From Sunxiuqinia sp963678245 (GTDB lineage Bacteria > Bacteroidota > Bacteroidia > Bacteroidales > Prolixibacteraceae): a stretch of 64,000 nucleotides of DNA. The first letter of the stretch is position 1, and every line of letters starts with the position of its first letter. The position numbers and the translations under genes were made by a program. The stretch lies in assembly GCA_965140765.1 (NCBI GenBank), contig OZ223309.1:62001-126000 (forward strand), read 5' to 3'. Positions 55,411 through 64,000 of the stretch are shown here, one piece after another. The notes under the pieces are model-generated. The model was not told the DNA's origin. It made no database searches and saw only the letters and a list, made by a program, of their open reading frames with translations.

Positions 55411-56553
55411 TTATGATTTCTGACCTTGGCTTAACTCGATTGCTTTTTTTGCGGCTTCACTCATGGTTTCTACAGTAGGTAGTCCTGTCTCTTTTAGCAG
55501 TGCTAGACCTTCTTCAGCATTCGTTCCTGATAGTCGAACTACAATAGGAATGTCTGATTTAATAATATCCAGAGCTTTAATAAGTCCGCGGGCAACATCA
55601 TCGCAACGAGTGATGCCACCAAAAATATTAATCATTACGGCGTTCACATTCTTATCTGAAATGAGAATATTCATGGCATCAACTACTTTCTGAGGGTTTG
55701 AGCTTCCGCCAATATCCAGGAAGTTTGCCGGTTCGCCACCATACAATTTAATCATATCCATTGTAGCCATTGCCAAACCTGCACCATTCACCATACAGCC
55801 AATGTTTCCGTCAAGTTTTACATACGAGAGACCTTTTTCGTGAGCATCAATTTCCTTTAACTCATCTTCGTCTGCTTCTCGCATAGCTTCTACTTCAGCC
55901 TGACGATAAAGTGCATTGTCATCAAAATTCATCTTCCCATCGATAGCCCAAATCTTATGATCGGGGGTTAAAACCAATGGATTGATTTCAGCAATTGTAG
56001 AATCAGTTTCAACAAAAAGCTGATATAGCTTTTGCATGATAATAGCTGCTTGTCGGGCTAATTTTACATCGCCAAATAATTTCATGGCAACCTCGCGGGC
56101 TTGAAAATCCAGCAAGCCGATCAGCGGATCGATCGGAAGTTTGTGAATTAGCTCAGGTGTTTCTTTCGCTACTTCCTCAATTTCAACTCCTCCTTCGGCA
56201 CTTGCCATCAGCGTAACAGTTTTGGTATTGCGGTCGTTAATCAGACCAACATAAAACTCCTTTTCGATGTCGACAGCTTCGGTCACCAATACCTTTTCAA
56301 CGGTGAGCCCTTTAATGTCCATGCCCAAAATTTTACGGGCTGCACTTACGGCTTCTTCTTTGGTTTTTGCGAGTTTAACACCACCTGCCTTGCCTCTTCC
56401 TCCAACAAGTACCTGAGCTTTTACAACGACCATGTCGTCAAACTTTGCCATTGCTTTTTCTACTTCCTCAACCGAATGGCAAAGTACATCGTTCGGTACC
56501 GGAAGGCCGTATTTCCTGAAGATGTTTCTGGAATGAAATTCGTGTATCTTCAT
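55411..56553 (-). CDS. sucC: Succinyl-CoA synthetase beta subunit
   Basis: A 380-residue ATP-grasp subunit: MKIHEFHSRNIFRKYGLPVP at the N-terminus, VLVGGRGKAGGVKLAKT nucleotide-binding region, and the family block NPQKVVDAMNIL with NIFGGITRCDDVARG in the C-terminal half. First gene of the sucCD operon. A -7-like box TACTTTTA lies about 45 bp upstream on the minus strand. Confidence 0.97.
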   Translation of the reverse strand: MKIHEFHSRNIFRKYGLPVPNDVLCHSVEEVEKAMAKFDDMVVVKAQVLVGGRGKAGGVKLAKTKEEAVSAARKILGMDIKGLTVEKVLVTEAVDIEKEFYVGLINDRNTKTVTLMASAEGGVEIEEVAKETPELIHKLPIDPLIGLLDFQAREVAMKLFGDVKLARQAAIIMQKLYQLFVETDSTIAEINPLVLTPDHKIWAIDGKMNFDDNALYRQAEVEAMREADEDELKEIDAHEKGLSYVKLDGNIGCMVNGAGLAMATMDMIKLYGGEPANFLDIGGSSNPQKVVDAMNILISDKNVNAVMINIFGGITRCDDVARGLIKALDIIKSDIPIVVRLSGTNAEEGLALLKETGLPTVETMSEAAKKAIELSQGQKS

Positions 56554-56995
56554 AAATTTATATATTTTAATTAAAAGGTTAGAGAATTCTTATTCCTCAT
56601 AAAAGTATCAAAATATCGAATGGGCAAGAAGAATTTCTGGTACTCCCTTCGCTATTTTAAAACATATTAACAGCGGGTTTCCTGAATTGTTTGGTTGAAA
56701 AGTCAAAAGAATACAATCGATTGCATTGTGTGATAATTGAATTATGAAGTCGCATGGCAAAAGGTTTTTGGGTAATTTTTATTTTTTGGTAATTCTCAGT
56801 AAAATATTGCGTGCAATAAAGAATAAATGTTCATCGTTGAATCTTCCATAAATTCACTTAACTTTTTTTACTAAAAAATCTGAGTGGATTGGTTCGAGCT
56901 AAAAATTAAGTATTTTTGTATCCTTTAAATTTCATCATCAAAACCTATTGTCCTGAGGAATTATTTGGAGGGAATAGAGACATCACACTTTAGTT
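56554..56995. other. Divergent promoter region of sucCD and the SIS-domain gene
   Basis: For the plus strand, TTG (56889-56891), 19 bp, then TATTTTTG (56911-56918) is a textbook Bacteroidota promoter. For the minus strand, TACTTTTA (56607-56600) with TTG (56627-56625) is a weaker candidate for sucCD. The rest shows no gene. Confidence 0.6.
56889..56918 (+). promoter_or_regulatory. Promoter of the SIS-domain/isochorismatase operon
   Basis: TTG and TATTTTTG with exactly 19 bp between them give the best match to the -33/-7 consensus in the window. The leader to the ATG is about 75 bases. Confidence 0.65.
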
Positions 56996-57616
56996 ATGAA
57001 AGAAGAAGTTATTAAGCTTATCAAGCAGGAAGCGGAAGCTATATCAGCGATTCCGGTTACTGATGAATATGAGAAAGCGGTTAAGATTATTAAGAACAGG
57101 GTGCATAACCTGAACGGTAAATTGGTTGCCAGTGGTATGGGCAAGGCCGGACAAATAGCACTAAATATTGCAACAACATTTAGTTCGACAGGCACTCCTG
57201 CGGTTTTTATACACCCGAGCGATGCACAACATGGAGACCTTGGAGTAATTCAGCCCAATGATGTCTTGTTGTTAATCTCGAATTCAGGAAAAACGCGGGA
57301 AATTTTGGAGCTGGTTAATCTGGTCGATAATCTGTATAAAGAAATACCCATTTTGGTGATTACAGGAAATCCGGATAGCGATTTATCCAAAATTGCAAAC
57401 GCTGTTCTTTTTACCGGAAACCCGGATGAAGTCTGTACATTGGGATTAACGCCAAGTACCTCTACAACGACAATGACTGTAATTGGTGATGTGCTGGTTG
57501 TGCTGATGATGAAAGAAATTGGATTTACAAATGAAGAATATGCCAAACGTCACCACGGAGGTTATTTGGGAGACAAGTCACGCACACAGGCACTTCTTCT
57601 TCAAATTAATAAATAA
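56996..57616 (+). CDS. SIS-domain sugar-phosphate isomerase, KpsF/GutQ-like without CBS domains
   Basis: A 206-residue single SIS domain: VASGMGKAGQIALNIATTFSSTG is the phosphosugar-binding loop, HPSDAQHGDLG and LLISNSGKTREILEL are KpsF/KdsD-type blocks. Full KdsD enzymes carry two CBS domains after it; here the protein stops after the SIS domain. Likely an arabinose-5-phosphate isomerase-type or hexulose isomerase activity. It lies 3 bp before the isochorismatase-family gene. Confidence 0.85.
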   Translation: MKEEVIKLIKQEAEAISAIPVTDEYEKAVKIIKNRVHNLNGKLVASGMGKAGQIALNIATTFSSTGTPAVFIHPSDAQHGDLGVIQPNDVLLLISNSGKTREILELVNLVDNLYKEIPILVITGNPDSDLSKIANAVLFTGNPDEVCTLGLTPSTSTTTMTVIGDVLVVLMMKEIGFTNEEYAKRHHGGYLGDKSRTQALLLQINK

Positions 57617-57619
57617 GTT

Positions 57620-58162
57620 ATGCGTATTACCAGAGAGAACACTGTAGGATTGATCGTTGATATTCAGGAACGCTTGGTTCCGGCAATGGCAGAAAAGCAA
57701 ACCTTTTTGAATAACACTAAAATCCTCATAGAAGGGTTACAAACTTTAAGCCTTAATTTGTTGGCTACGCAGCAATACACCAAAGGTTTGGGAGATACAA
57801 TTCCAGAAATCAGTTCATTAATTAAAGACTTTCGGCCGATTGAAAAGCGAGATTTTAGTTGTTGTGATGAAGCGGTGGTCGCAGATGAATTAAAAATGAA
57901 TGGGGCTCACAATGTTATCGTTTGTGGAATTGAAAGCCATGTTTGCGTCATGCAAACTGCCATTGATTTAAAAGAGTCAGGCTATAACCCGATTGTCGTG
58001 ATGGATTGTGTTTCATCGCGTACCTTGAAAAATGTAGAATTGGCTGCCGACCGATTCCGCTTTGAAGGAATTATGATGACTTCCTATGAATCCATTTTGT
58101 TCGAACTTACCCGTTCGGCTGCAGCATCTGAATTCAAATCAATTTCCAAATTGGTTAAATAG
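57620..58162 (+). CDS. Isochorismatase-family cysteine hydrolase
   Basis: A 180-residue hydrolase. The catalytic Asp is in GLIVDIQERL, the Lys probably in IEKRDFSCCDE near residue 74, and the Cys in VCGIESHVCVMQTAIDL near residue 115. Family members cleave nicotinamide, N-carbamoyl compounds or isochorismate; the substrate is not evident. It is the second gene of a two-gene operon that ends in a strong terminator. Confidence 0.88.
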   Translation: MRITRENTVGLIVDIQERLVPAMAEKQTFLNNTKILIEGLQTLSLNLLATQQYTKGLGDTIPEISSLIKDFRPIEKRDFSCCDEAVVADELKMNGAHNVIVCGIESHVCVMQTAIDLKESGYNPIVVMDCVSSRTLKNVELAADRFRFEGIMMTSYESILFELTRSAAASEFKSISKLVK

Positions 58163-58168
58163 TAGATA

Positions 58169-58204
58169 TAAAAAAGGAGTAGGCCGAATACTCCTTTTTT
58201 ATTT
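58169..58204 (+). terminator. Terminator after the isochorismatase-family gene
   Basis: Stem AAAAAAGGAGTA/TACTCCTTTTTT with loop GGCCGAA and T tail. Confidence 0.9.
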
Positions 58205-58304
58205 TTGTTTTGTTTCTTTCTTTTTTTTCAGAGAAATCACTCCAGTTTCATGCTGTAAATCCGGAAAACTAGATTAATTTTAAGCGAACCAGAAATCAGT
58301 GCTG

Positions 58305-60311
58305 ATGAAATTAAACAGAATAGCTCATTTTATTCGATCCAGGATATCTTCGATATTTGCAATTCTTTTTTTTCTACTGTTGTTGTCAATCTCCTATTAC
58401 TATATTTCATACAAAAGAGGACAGTGGGAGAAAGATATCCGAGCCAATTTGCTGGAAATCCTGGTTGGGAAAAAATCGAAGCTTGAAAAAGCACTGTCTT
58501 CTCGAATTTATTATACCAAAGGAGTGGCTGCGTTTGTGTCGGTCAACCCTAATCTTACCAACGAAGACTTTTATCAGTTGGCGAAAGAGCTAATAAAAGA
58601 AGATTCGGTGATCAGCACTATTTCAATTTCTCCGGATTGTATAATAAGTGCGATTTATCCTCAGGAAGGGCATATGACAGCCATTGGTCTGAACTTGCTG
58701 GAACATCCTGCCCGAAAAGAAATCGTTGAAAAAACGATTGAAACACATAAAACGTTTGTTGCCGGACCTGTTGAACTCGTTGAGGGTGGTGTCGCCTTTA
58801 TCAGCTACACGCCAGTTTTTAATCGATTATCAACACGTGATGGCGATTTTTGGGGAATTACCGATATTGTTATTTCCAAAGATAAACTTTTAGATGATGC
58901 GGAATTAGTAGCGGTTGATAACGGATTTCGATATTCATTGAAGGGTACAGACGGCAAGGGTGAAAATGGAAATATCTTTTGGGGTGACGCTTCAGTTTTT
59001 CAAGAGGAGCCAGTAAAAATCATTGTCGACTTGCCTGATGGGAGTTGGATTTTGGGAGCCAGCCCGGTAAACGGATGGAGTCACTATCTTGATCAGGATA
59101 AAACGCTCAGTATTTTACTCATAGTGAGTTCGATCATCATCAGCTTTTTATTTTGGCTGGTTGTTCGGGCACATCAAAAAATAAAGAGAAATGCTCGGGA
59201 GTTAAGTGCAATTTTTAAATCAATGCATAATCTGATTGTGGAATACAACCGGAAAGGTGAATATGTGAAAATTGCTCCCACGAATAAAAGTTTACTTTTC
59301 AAACCAGAGAAAGAACTTATCGGAAAATCTGTTCACGAAGTATTTGACACTGATCGAGCGAACCTCATCCTTCATGCCACTCAGGAGTGCATCCGTTCAA
59401 AATCTTTGGTTGTTATTGAGTATCCGTTAGAAGTTGGTGGTGAGCCTCGCTGGTTTACAGCGCGTCTTTCGTATAAGTCAGAAGATTCCGTGATTTTCAA
59501 TGCTTACGATGTTACTGAAAAAAAGAAAGATGAAGAAAATATTCGGCAATCAGAAAAAAAACTCAAAGAGCTGAATGCCACAAAGGACAAATTTTTCTCC
59601 ATCATTGCTCACGATCTTCGTAATCCATTATCTAATTTTCAAAGTATTTCAGAATTGTTGCATCAGGAATATGATCATTATAATGACGAGCAAAAGAAGC
59701 AATTGATTCAGTCGATGCTGTCTTCATCAATTAGTTTGAACGAATTGTTGGAGAATTTATTAAAATGGTCTTTGTCGCATCGTAACGAGCTCTTTTTGAA
59801 GCCAGCTAAAATCCTTCTTCAACCACTTGTAAAAGAGTCGATCGCTGGTGTTGAGCATATTGCCAATAAAAAGCAGGTTGTTGTTGAAAGTTGCATACAA
59901 GAGGAAGCGACTGTTTTTGCAGATAAAAATGCGACCCATACGATTTTGCGTAATCTGATTTCGAATGCCTTAAAATTCAGTAGGACCAACGGAGTGATAA
60001 CCATTTTAGCCAAAGATGAATCTATTGATGGTGCCAGTTATCGGGTTGTTCAGGTAGTTGACAAAGGAATTGGTATTTCACAGGAGCGCTTATCCAATAT
60101 TTTCAATGTCGGCGTCCAATCGACTACAGTGGGGACAAGTCAGGAGAAAGGAAGTGGTCTTGGCTTAATTCTATGTCAGGAACTGACTGAAAAGCAAGGT
60201 GGCCGTATTTGGATCGAAAGCGAAGAAGGAAAAGGTACGACGGTTTCTTTTAGTCTTCCGGTAAATTCGCTGAAAGATAATCGGAGATTAAGAATTCTGA
60301 ACCATAGCTGA
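58305..60311 (+). CDS. CHASE-like membrane sensor histidine kinase with PAS domain
   Basis: A 668-residue kinase. One helix near residues 17-35, a periplasmic CHASE-type domain to about 265 (ISTISISPDCIISAIYP, FVAGPVELVEGGVAFISYTPVF), a second helix (LLIVSSIIISFLFWLVV), a PAS domain from about 300, HisKA with FFSIIAHDLRNPLSNFQSIS near 430, and an ATPase domain (VVDKGIGISQERLSNIF, GSGLGLILCQELTEKQGG). I prefer the ATG at 58305 to a GTG six bases upstream. No adjacent response regulator. Confidence 0.9.
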   Translation: MKLNRIAHFIRSRISSIFAILFFLLLLSISYYYISYKRGQWEKDIRANLLEILVGKKSKLEKALSSRIYYTKGVAAFVSVNPNLTNEDFYQLAKELIKEDSVISTISISPDCIISAIYPQEGHMTAIGLNLLEHPARKEIVEKTIETHKTFVAGPVELVEGGVAFISYTPVFNRLSTRDGDFWGITDIVISKDKLLDDAELVAVDNGFRYSLKGTDGKGENGNIFWGDASVFQEEPVKIIVDLPDGSWILGASPVNGWSHYLDQDKTLSILLIVSSIIISFLFWLVVRAHQKIKRNARELSAIFKSMHNLIVEYNRKGEYVKIAPTNKSLLFKPEKELIGKSVHEVFDTDRANLILHATQECIRSKSLVVIEYPLEVGGEPRWFTARLSYKSEDSVIFNAYDVTEKKKDEENIRQSEKKLKELNATKDKFFSIIAHDLRNPLSNFQSISELLHQEYDHYNDEQKKQLIQSMLSSSISLNELLENLLKWSLSHRNELFLKPAKILLQPLVKESIAGVEHIANKKQVVVESCIQEEATVFADKNATHTILRNLISNALKFSRTNGVITILAKDESIDGASYRVVQVVDKGIGISQERLSNIFNVGVQSTTVGTSQEKGSGLGLILCQELTEKQGGRIWIESEEGKGTTVSFSLPVNSLKDNRRLRILNHS

Positions 60312-60447
60312 ACAGCAAAGTATCTATCCCATCTGGTTTTTTCATAAAGTATTCGATTTTATATATTTAATTTTGATTGCTAAAGGTAAGCTTGTATTTT
60401 GGTTCCTGTTTTTTGAAATAATAATGGTCGTAAAGTAGAATTAAAAA

Positions 60448-62064
60448 ATGAAAAAAATCATACTTCTCCTTTTCGCTTCATTTCTTTTTTTGGGAGCACA
60501 ATGTTACAACCGGCAAAAAAAAGAAACCAAACGCCCAAATATACTTTTTGCAATTAGCGATGATCAATCATTTGCACACACCAGTTTTGCAGGGGCTAAA
60601 TTCGTAAACACACCCGCTTTTGACAGAGTTGCAAGAGATGGTGTGTATTTTAACAATTGCATTGCGGGATCACCGGGCTGTGCGCCTTCCCGGAGTACGA
60701 TTGTTACTGGTAGGCACCATTGGCAGAATGAGCAATCAGGCCAGCATGCCTCCTCTTGGATGAAGAAATATGTTCCATTTATCGATTTACTTGATGCGAA
60801 TGGATATCAAACCGGAAGAACAGGAAAAGGAGTTGGTCCATTTCGTTACGCACGCAGTGAAATGGATTCATTGTGGAGAAAAACAGACGCAGGCGGTATT
60901 GCGTACAGCAACATTCGTTATAAAAGAGGAACTTCAGAAGATGAAAGGACAGCTGGAGGAATTCACTCGGATGATTATTTTCGGAATTTTAAATATTTCA
61001 TGGAGAACGTTCGTGGTGAAAAACCTTTCTTTTTCTGGTATGGTGGGCATGAACCTCATCGGGCATACGAACAGGATTCCTGGAAAAAAAATGATAAATA
61101 TTTAAGCGAAGTAAATGTCCCAGGCTTTTTCCCTGATCATGAAGTAGTGCGTGGGGATATTCTGGATTATGCTGTAGAAATTGAATGGTTTGACCTTCAT
61201 CTTCAACGCATGCTAAGTTATTTGGAGGAAATTGGAGAATTGGAGAATACCATTGTCATTGTTACTGCAGATAATGGGATGCCTTTCCCAAGAGCAAAAG
61301 CCAATGGCTACGAGTATGGTATTCATGTTCCTTTTGCCATAAGATTTCCTCAAGAATTTCCCGGCGGACGGGTTGTTGAAGACCCGATAAGTTTTGCCGA
61401 TTTAGCACCAACAATATTGGAATTGACCAAAACCAATAATGAAGGAATGCTTCCTTTTTCGGGTGAAAGCATTTTAACCATTCTAAAATCTGAAAAAGAT
61501 GGAGTTGTCGATCCGACTAAAGAATATGTATTTTCAGGCCGCGAAAGACATTCCTCCTCAAGATATTTAAATTGGGGGTACCCGCAGCGAATGATAAGAA
61601 GCAAGGATTACCTGCTCATTTGGAATATTAAACCTGAGCGTTGGCCGGCCGGGGCTCCTCAACGCCTTGCTGACGGAACTGAAGATAACCTTTTGCCAAT
61701 GTACGGCATTGATGACGATGGGAATCACCATTCTGATTGGGCCTTCACTGACATCGATGCTGCACCTGCCAAATCATTTATCATCGAAAACATGGAGGAC
61801 GACAATATTCGGCCATTTTTTGATCTATCGGTAGGGAAAAGACCGGAGTTTGAGTTCTTCAATGTTAACAAAGATCCTTTTTGTTTAAGTAATCTTTCGG
61901 GAAAAGAACAATATGCAACCATCGAAAATGAGATGAAAACCGTATTGATGGATGAACTTAAGGAGTCGCATGATCCACGAGTAGTAGGGCCGGATAAAGA
62001 AATATTTGATTCGTACATCCGCTACAGTCCGATCAGGGAGTTCCCCAAACCAGATCGGGAGTAA
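60448..62064 (+). CDS. Exported sulfatase (formylglycine type)
   Basis: A 538-residue S1-family arylsulfatase. The signal region LLLFASFLFLGAQC may be cut by signal peptidase I or II. The formylglycine motif CAPSR has its Cys at residue 78; metal ligands are in FAISDDQS and TADNGMPFPRAKANGYE. It probably removes sulfate esters from a sulfated polysaccharide outside the inner membrane. It converges on a GH28 gene, suggesting joint use of a sulfated or uronic-acid-rich glycan. No SusC/SusD pair is within the window. Confidence 0.9.
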   Translation: MKKIILLLFASFLFLGAQCYNRQKKETKRPNILFAISDDQSFAHTSFAGAKFVNTPAFDRVARDGVYFNNCIAGSPGCAPSRSTIVTGRHHWQNEQSGQHASSWMKKYVPFIDLLDANGYQTGRTGKGVGPFRYARSEMDSLWRKTDAGGIAYSNIRYKRGTSEDERTAGGIHSDDYFRNFKYFMENVRGEKPFFFWYGGHEPHRAYEQDSWKKNDKYLSEVNVPGFFPDHEVVRGDILDYAVEIEWFDLHLQRMLSYLEEIGELENTIVIVTADNGMPFPRAKANGYEYGIHVPFAIRFPQEFPGGRVVEDPISFADLAPTILELTKTNNEGMLPFSGESILTILKSEKDGVVDPTKEYVFSGRERHSSSRYLNWGYPQRMIRSKDYLLIWNIKPERWPAGAPQRLADGTEDNLLPMYGIDDDGNHHSDWAFTDIDAAPAKSFIIENMEDDNIRPFFDLSVGKRPEFEFFNVNKDPFCLSNLSGKEQYATIENEMKTVLMDELKESHDPRVVGPDKEIFDSYIRYSPIREFPKPDRE

Positions 62065-62126
62065 AATCTGCGCCTAAATGAAATCCAAAAGAGTTTAATT
62101 TCAGACCTTTTTTATTCTCCGTCCAA

Positions 62127-63554
62127 CTATCGAACAACTCTTATTTCTGCACAATTTTTTTCATCAATAAGTTCAAGCGTTGCCTTTGAACGAACTTGAG
62201 GATAGAAAATATCTGCTTTAATTACATCATCCAAAACAAACACGGGGCGTAATTCTTTGTTGCTGGTGGTAATTCGAACATTATCAACAGTGAAGTTCGC
62301 TACGTGGCGAACATAGAACCCGGATGCTGGTAAAACAGTTCCAAACATCGCAGCCGTTGGATAAGCTGCATCTTTTTCAGGGACTATCGTCGCTTTGTCT
62401 TCCTCGGTTCCGTTACTTAAGTTGGTGATCAGAATATTCCCCAGAAAAATACGCTCGGCGTAAGAACCTGCAATTCCGGTAATGTTGGATGTGGTTTTGG
62501 AAGTTGTCGTTGCTGTGATATTGGTAATGGAGACATTTTTCAACTCTCCAATTTGAGGTTGAGGAGCCTCTGGAGTATGCTTTCTGGCGCGGTTTCCCAA
62601 CCGAACAAATATGGGGCATCCTGTTTCCATAATCGAAATACGATCAATACTCACTTGGTCTAAAGCACCACCGTCGACCATTTCTATAGAAATGGCCGAT
62701 TGACCAATTGCCGTGCCATAGTAGGTTGTTTCTTTCTCACTCGGACTAACAACACAGTTCGTGATTTGTATGTTTTGAAATCCGCCGGTTGTTTCAGTTC
62801 CTAATTTTAGCGAGTTGCAGTGTGAGTGAACCACACAGTTATTAATGGTTACATTTTTACAGGAACGTGGGCTCGTGCTTTTCAGGCAAATTCCATCGTC
62901 GTCCGAATCCACAATGCAGTCTGAGATTACAACATCGTGGCAGCCGTCAATATCAATTCCATCGTTATTGTAATTACAATGATTGTATACCCTAATACCC
63001 CTAATTTGCACGTTGTCGCATGCCAGATAATGTTGCATCCAAGCTCCCGAATTGGTCATGAAAACACCTTCTATCTTTACATTTTTGCAATTGATCAGTT
63101 GAATACCATGTGGTCGTCTGATTCCTTCATCGTTTCCTATTCGAATAAAAACTTCCCCTTGTCCATCAATTGTCCCGTCGCCAACAATGCCAATATTGTG
63201 CTGTCCTTCGGCAAAAATAAGTTGTTTGGTTTCCTTCAAAGTTCTCAACGCAACGTAGTCAGGTTGTATGCTGAGGTAGTCTTCAATGTTTGTACTTCCA
63301 AGCAATGTGGCTCCATGTTTGAGATGAAGATGGACACCGCTTTTTAAGATAATTGAACCGGTCAGGTATTTTCCTGTAGGAAAAACTATTTCACCACCAC
63401 CACTTTCGGAACATTGGTCGATGGCTTTTTGAATAATATCAGTATTTAAGGTTTTGCCATCAGCAGTTGCTCCTACTTCTAAAACATTAACGTCCTTGGC
63501 TTGGATCGCGATAGTTGTCAGAAGGAGCAGGCAGATTATCGTTAGATTTTTCAT
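62127..63554 (-). CDS. Exported GH28 (polygalacturonase-like) enzyme
   Basis: A 475-residue parallel beta-helix protein. I start at the ATG at 63554, giving the signal MKNLTIICLLLLTTIAIQA. VLEVGATADGKTLNTDIIQKAID is the usual GH28 start. Catalytic-type Asp residues are in NNDGIDIDGCHDV and DSDDDGICLKS; SHCNSLKLGTET is the third block, with Cys-Asn in place of the more common GHG. It likely cleaves galacturonan, rhamnogalacturonan or a related uronide. Confidence 0.88.
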   Translation of the reverse strand: MKNLTIICLLLLTTIAIQAKDVNVLEVGATADGKTLNTDIIQKAIDQCSESGGGEIVFPTGKYLTGSIILKSGVHLHLKHGATLLGSTNIEDYLSIQPDYVALRTLKETKQLIFAEGQHNIGIVGDGTIDGQGEVFIRIGNDEGIRRPHGIQLINCKNVKIEGVFMTNSGAWMQHYLACDNVQIRGIRVYNHCNYNNDGIDIDGCHDVVISDCIVDSDDDGICLKSTSPRSCKNVTINNCVVHSHCNSLKLGTETTGGFQNIQITNCVVSPSEKETTYYGTAIGQSAISIEMVDGGALDQVSIDRISIMETGCPIFVRLGNRARKHTPEAPQPQIGELKNVSITNITATTTSKTTSNITGIAGSYAERIFLGNILITNLSNGTEEDKATIVPEKDAAYPTAAMFGTVLPASGFYVRHVANFTVDNVRITTSNKELRPVFVLDDVIKADIFYPQVRSKATLELIDEKNCAEIRVVR

Positions 63555-63685
63555 GTTTGATGATCGGTTAAATTTATATTTATAGTGCCTGTCAATATAA
63601 AAAAAACTATTCAATATGAATATACTAAACGAGCATATTTAGCAAAAGGAAGTTTGTTGCCCGAGGTAAGGAGATATACAATTCG

Positions 63686-63717
63686 AAAAAAAAGGTCATC
63701 CCAAACGGAATGACCTT
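63686..63717 (-). terminator. Terminator of serS
   Basis: On the minus strand AAGGTCAT pairs with ATGACCTT around a 10-base loop and is followed by a run of T, about 25 bp after the serS stop. Confidence 0.9.
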
Positions 63718-63742
63718 CACAATCATCTATTTTTATAATGTG

Positions 63743-64000
63743 TTAGTCGATCATGTCAAACCCGCAATAAGAAACCAATACATCCGGCACTTTAATTCCA
63801 TCTGCTGTTTGGTAGTTTTCGAGCAGTGCAGCTACAATCCGAGGTAAAGCTAAAGCACTACCATTTAGCGTGTGAGCAATCTGTGGTTTCTTTTGTCCTT
63901 CCTCACGGAAACGAAGTTTCAGGCGATTGGCCTGAAATGATTCGAAATTGGAAACAGAACTTACTTCCAACCATTTCTCCTGGGCAGCCGAGAATACTTC
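63743..64000 (-). CDS. serS: Seryl-tRNA synthetase, C-terminal end (cut by window edge)
   Basis: The last 85 residues of SerRS are present: EKWLEVSSVSNFESFQANRL, then REEGQKKPQIAHTLNGSALA (class II motif 3 region with its conserved Arg further on in ALPRIVAALLENYQ), and the end VSYCGFDMID. The gene enters from beyond base 64000. Confidence 0.95.
   Translation of the reverse strand, partial: EVFSAAQEKWLEVSSVSNFESFQANRLKLRFREEGQKKPQIAHTLNGSALALPRIVAALLENYQTADGIKVPDVLVSYCGFDMID

Noticed and set aside
60448..63554. Complete polysaccharide utilisation locus around the sulfatase and GH28 genes
   Set aside because: The two genes converge and no SusC/SusD pair is in the window, so a full locus is not supported.
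1..64000. CRISPR arrays, prophage, toxin-antitoxin or restriction systems
   Set aside because: No regularly spaced short repeats, phage structural genes or recognisable defence genes were seen on either strand.

Overview
The window looks like chromosome of a Bacteroidota bacterium, probably a Marinilabiliales/Prolixibacteraceae-type marine or sediment organism; genus cannot be told from the sequence. The grounds are TAnnTTTG-type -7 promoter boxes, a type IX secretion C-terminal sorting domain, a GSCFA protein, a DUF4783 protein, and gene families and order typical of that phylum. Most of it is housekeeping sequence; one AT-rich accessory block sits at about 19.6-28.6 kb.

Layout. 1-9.8 kb (minus strand): a glycogen operon running glgB, a GSCFA hydrolase, debranching enzyme homologue, glycogen synthase, GH57 protein and glgP (cut by the window edge). 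10-13.7 kb: queG, a 3D-domain lipoprotein, an outer-membrane barrel, tRNA-His and mobA. 13.9-19.6 kb (plus strand): a molybdopterin sulfur-compound reductase operon (catalytic subunit, FeS subunit, NrfD anchor), a split YeeE/YedE sulfur transporter and a rhodanese-like protein without the usual cysteine; mobA just upstream fits cofactor supply.

19.6-28.6 kb: the accessory block. Four repeats of about 130 bp, each directly downstream of a plus-strand gene or gene group, have the layout of integron attC sites, and the two ends of successive units are complementary as expected for excisable gene cassettes. A fifth, longer and degenerate palindrome follows. No integron integrase is present, so this is best read as a CALIN (cluster of attC sites lacking an integrase). 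Cargo: an unknown secreted protein, an ECF42-type sigma factor with its YCII/DGPF partner and a SnoaL-like lipoprotein, an SDR, an unknown lipoprotein and an S41-like peptidase. Next come a T9SS-cargo gene split by one in-frame stop, an IS3-type transposase remnant, and a decayed second copy of a 51-bp terminator sequence that also marks the left side of the block.

28.8-45.5 kb: era, der, a SulP transporter, an AIM24-type protein, a YihY/BrkB protein, a DUF4783 protein, rlmH, a very large NtrY-like kinase, a YiiX-like cysteine hydrolase, arfB, two tandem rhomboids, mutL and a potassium channel. 45.7-50.8 kb: a signalling cluster of CheD, a PAS kinase, a CheY-like regulator and a REC-PAS-kinase-REC hybrid. 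51-64 kb: yifB/comM, a secreted metallopeptidase-like protein, inorganic pyrophosphatase, sucCD, a SIS-domain isomerase, an isochorismatase-family hydrolase, a sensor kinase, a sulfatase converging on a GH28 enzyme, and the 3' end of serS.

The main candidates for new biology are the cassette array; the loss of expected catalytic carboxylates in two enzymes of the glycogen operon; and the rhodanese-like protein that lacks its active-site cysteine but ends in one.
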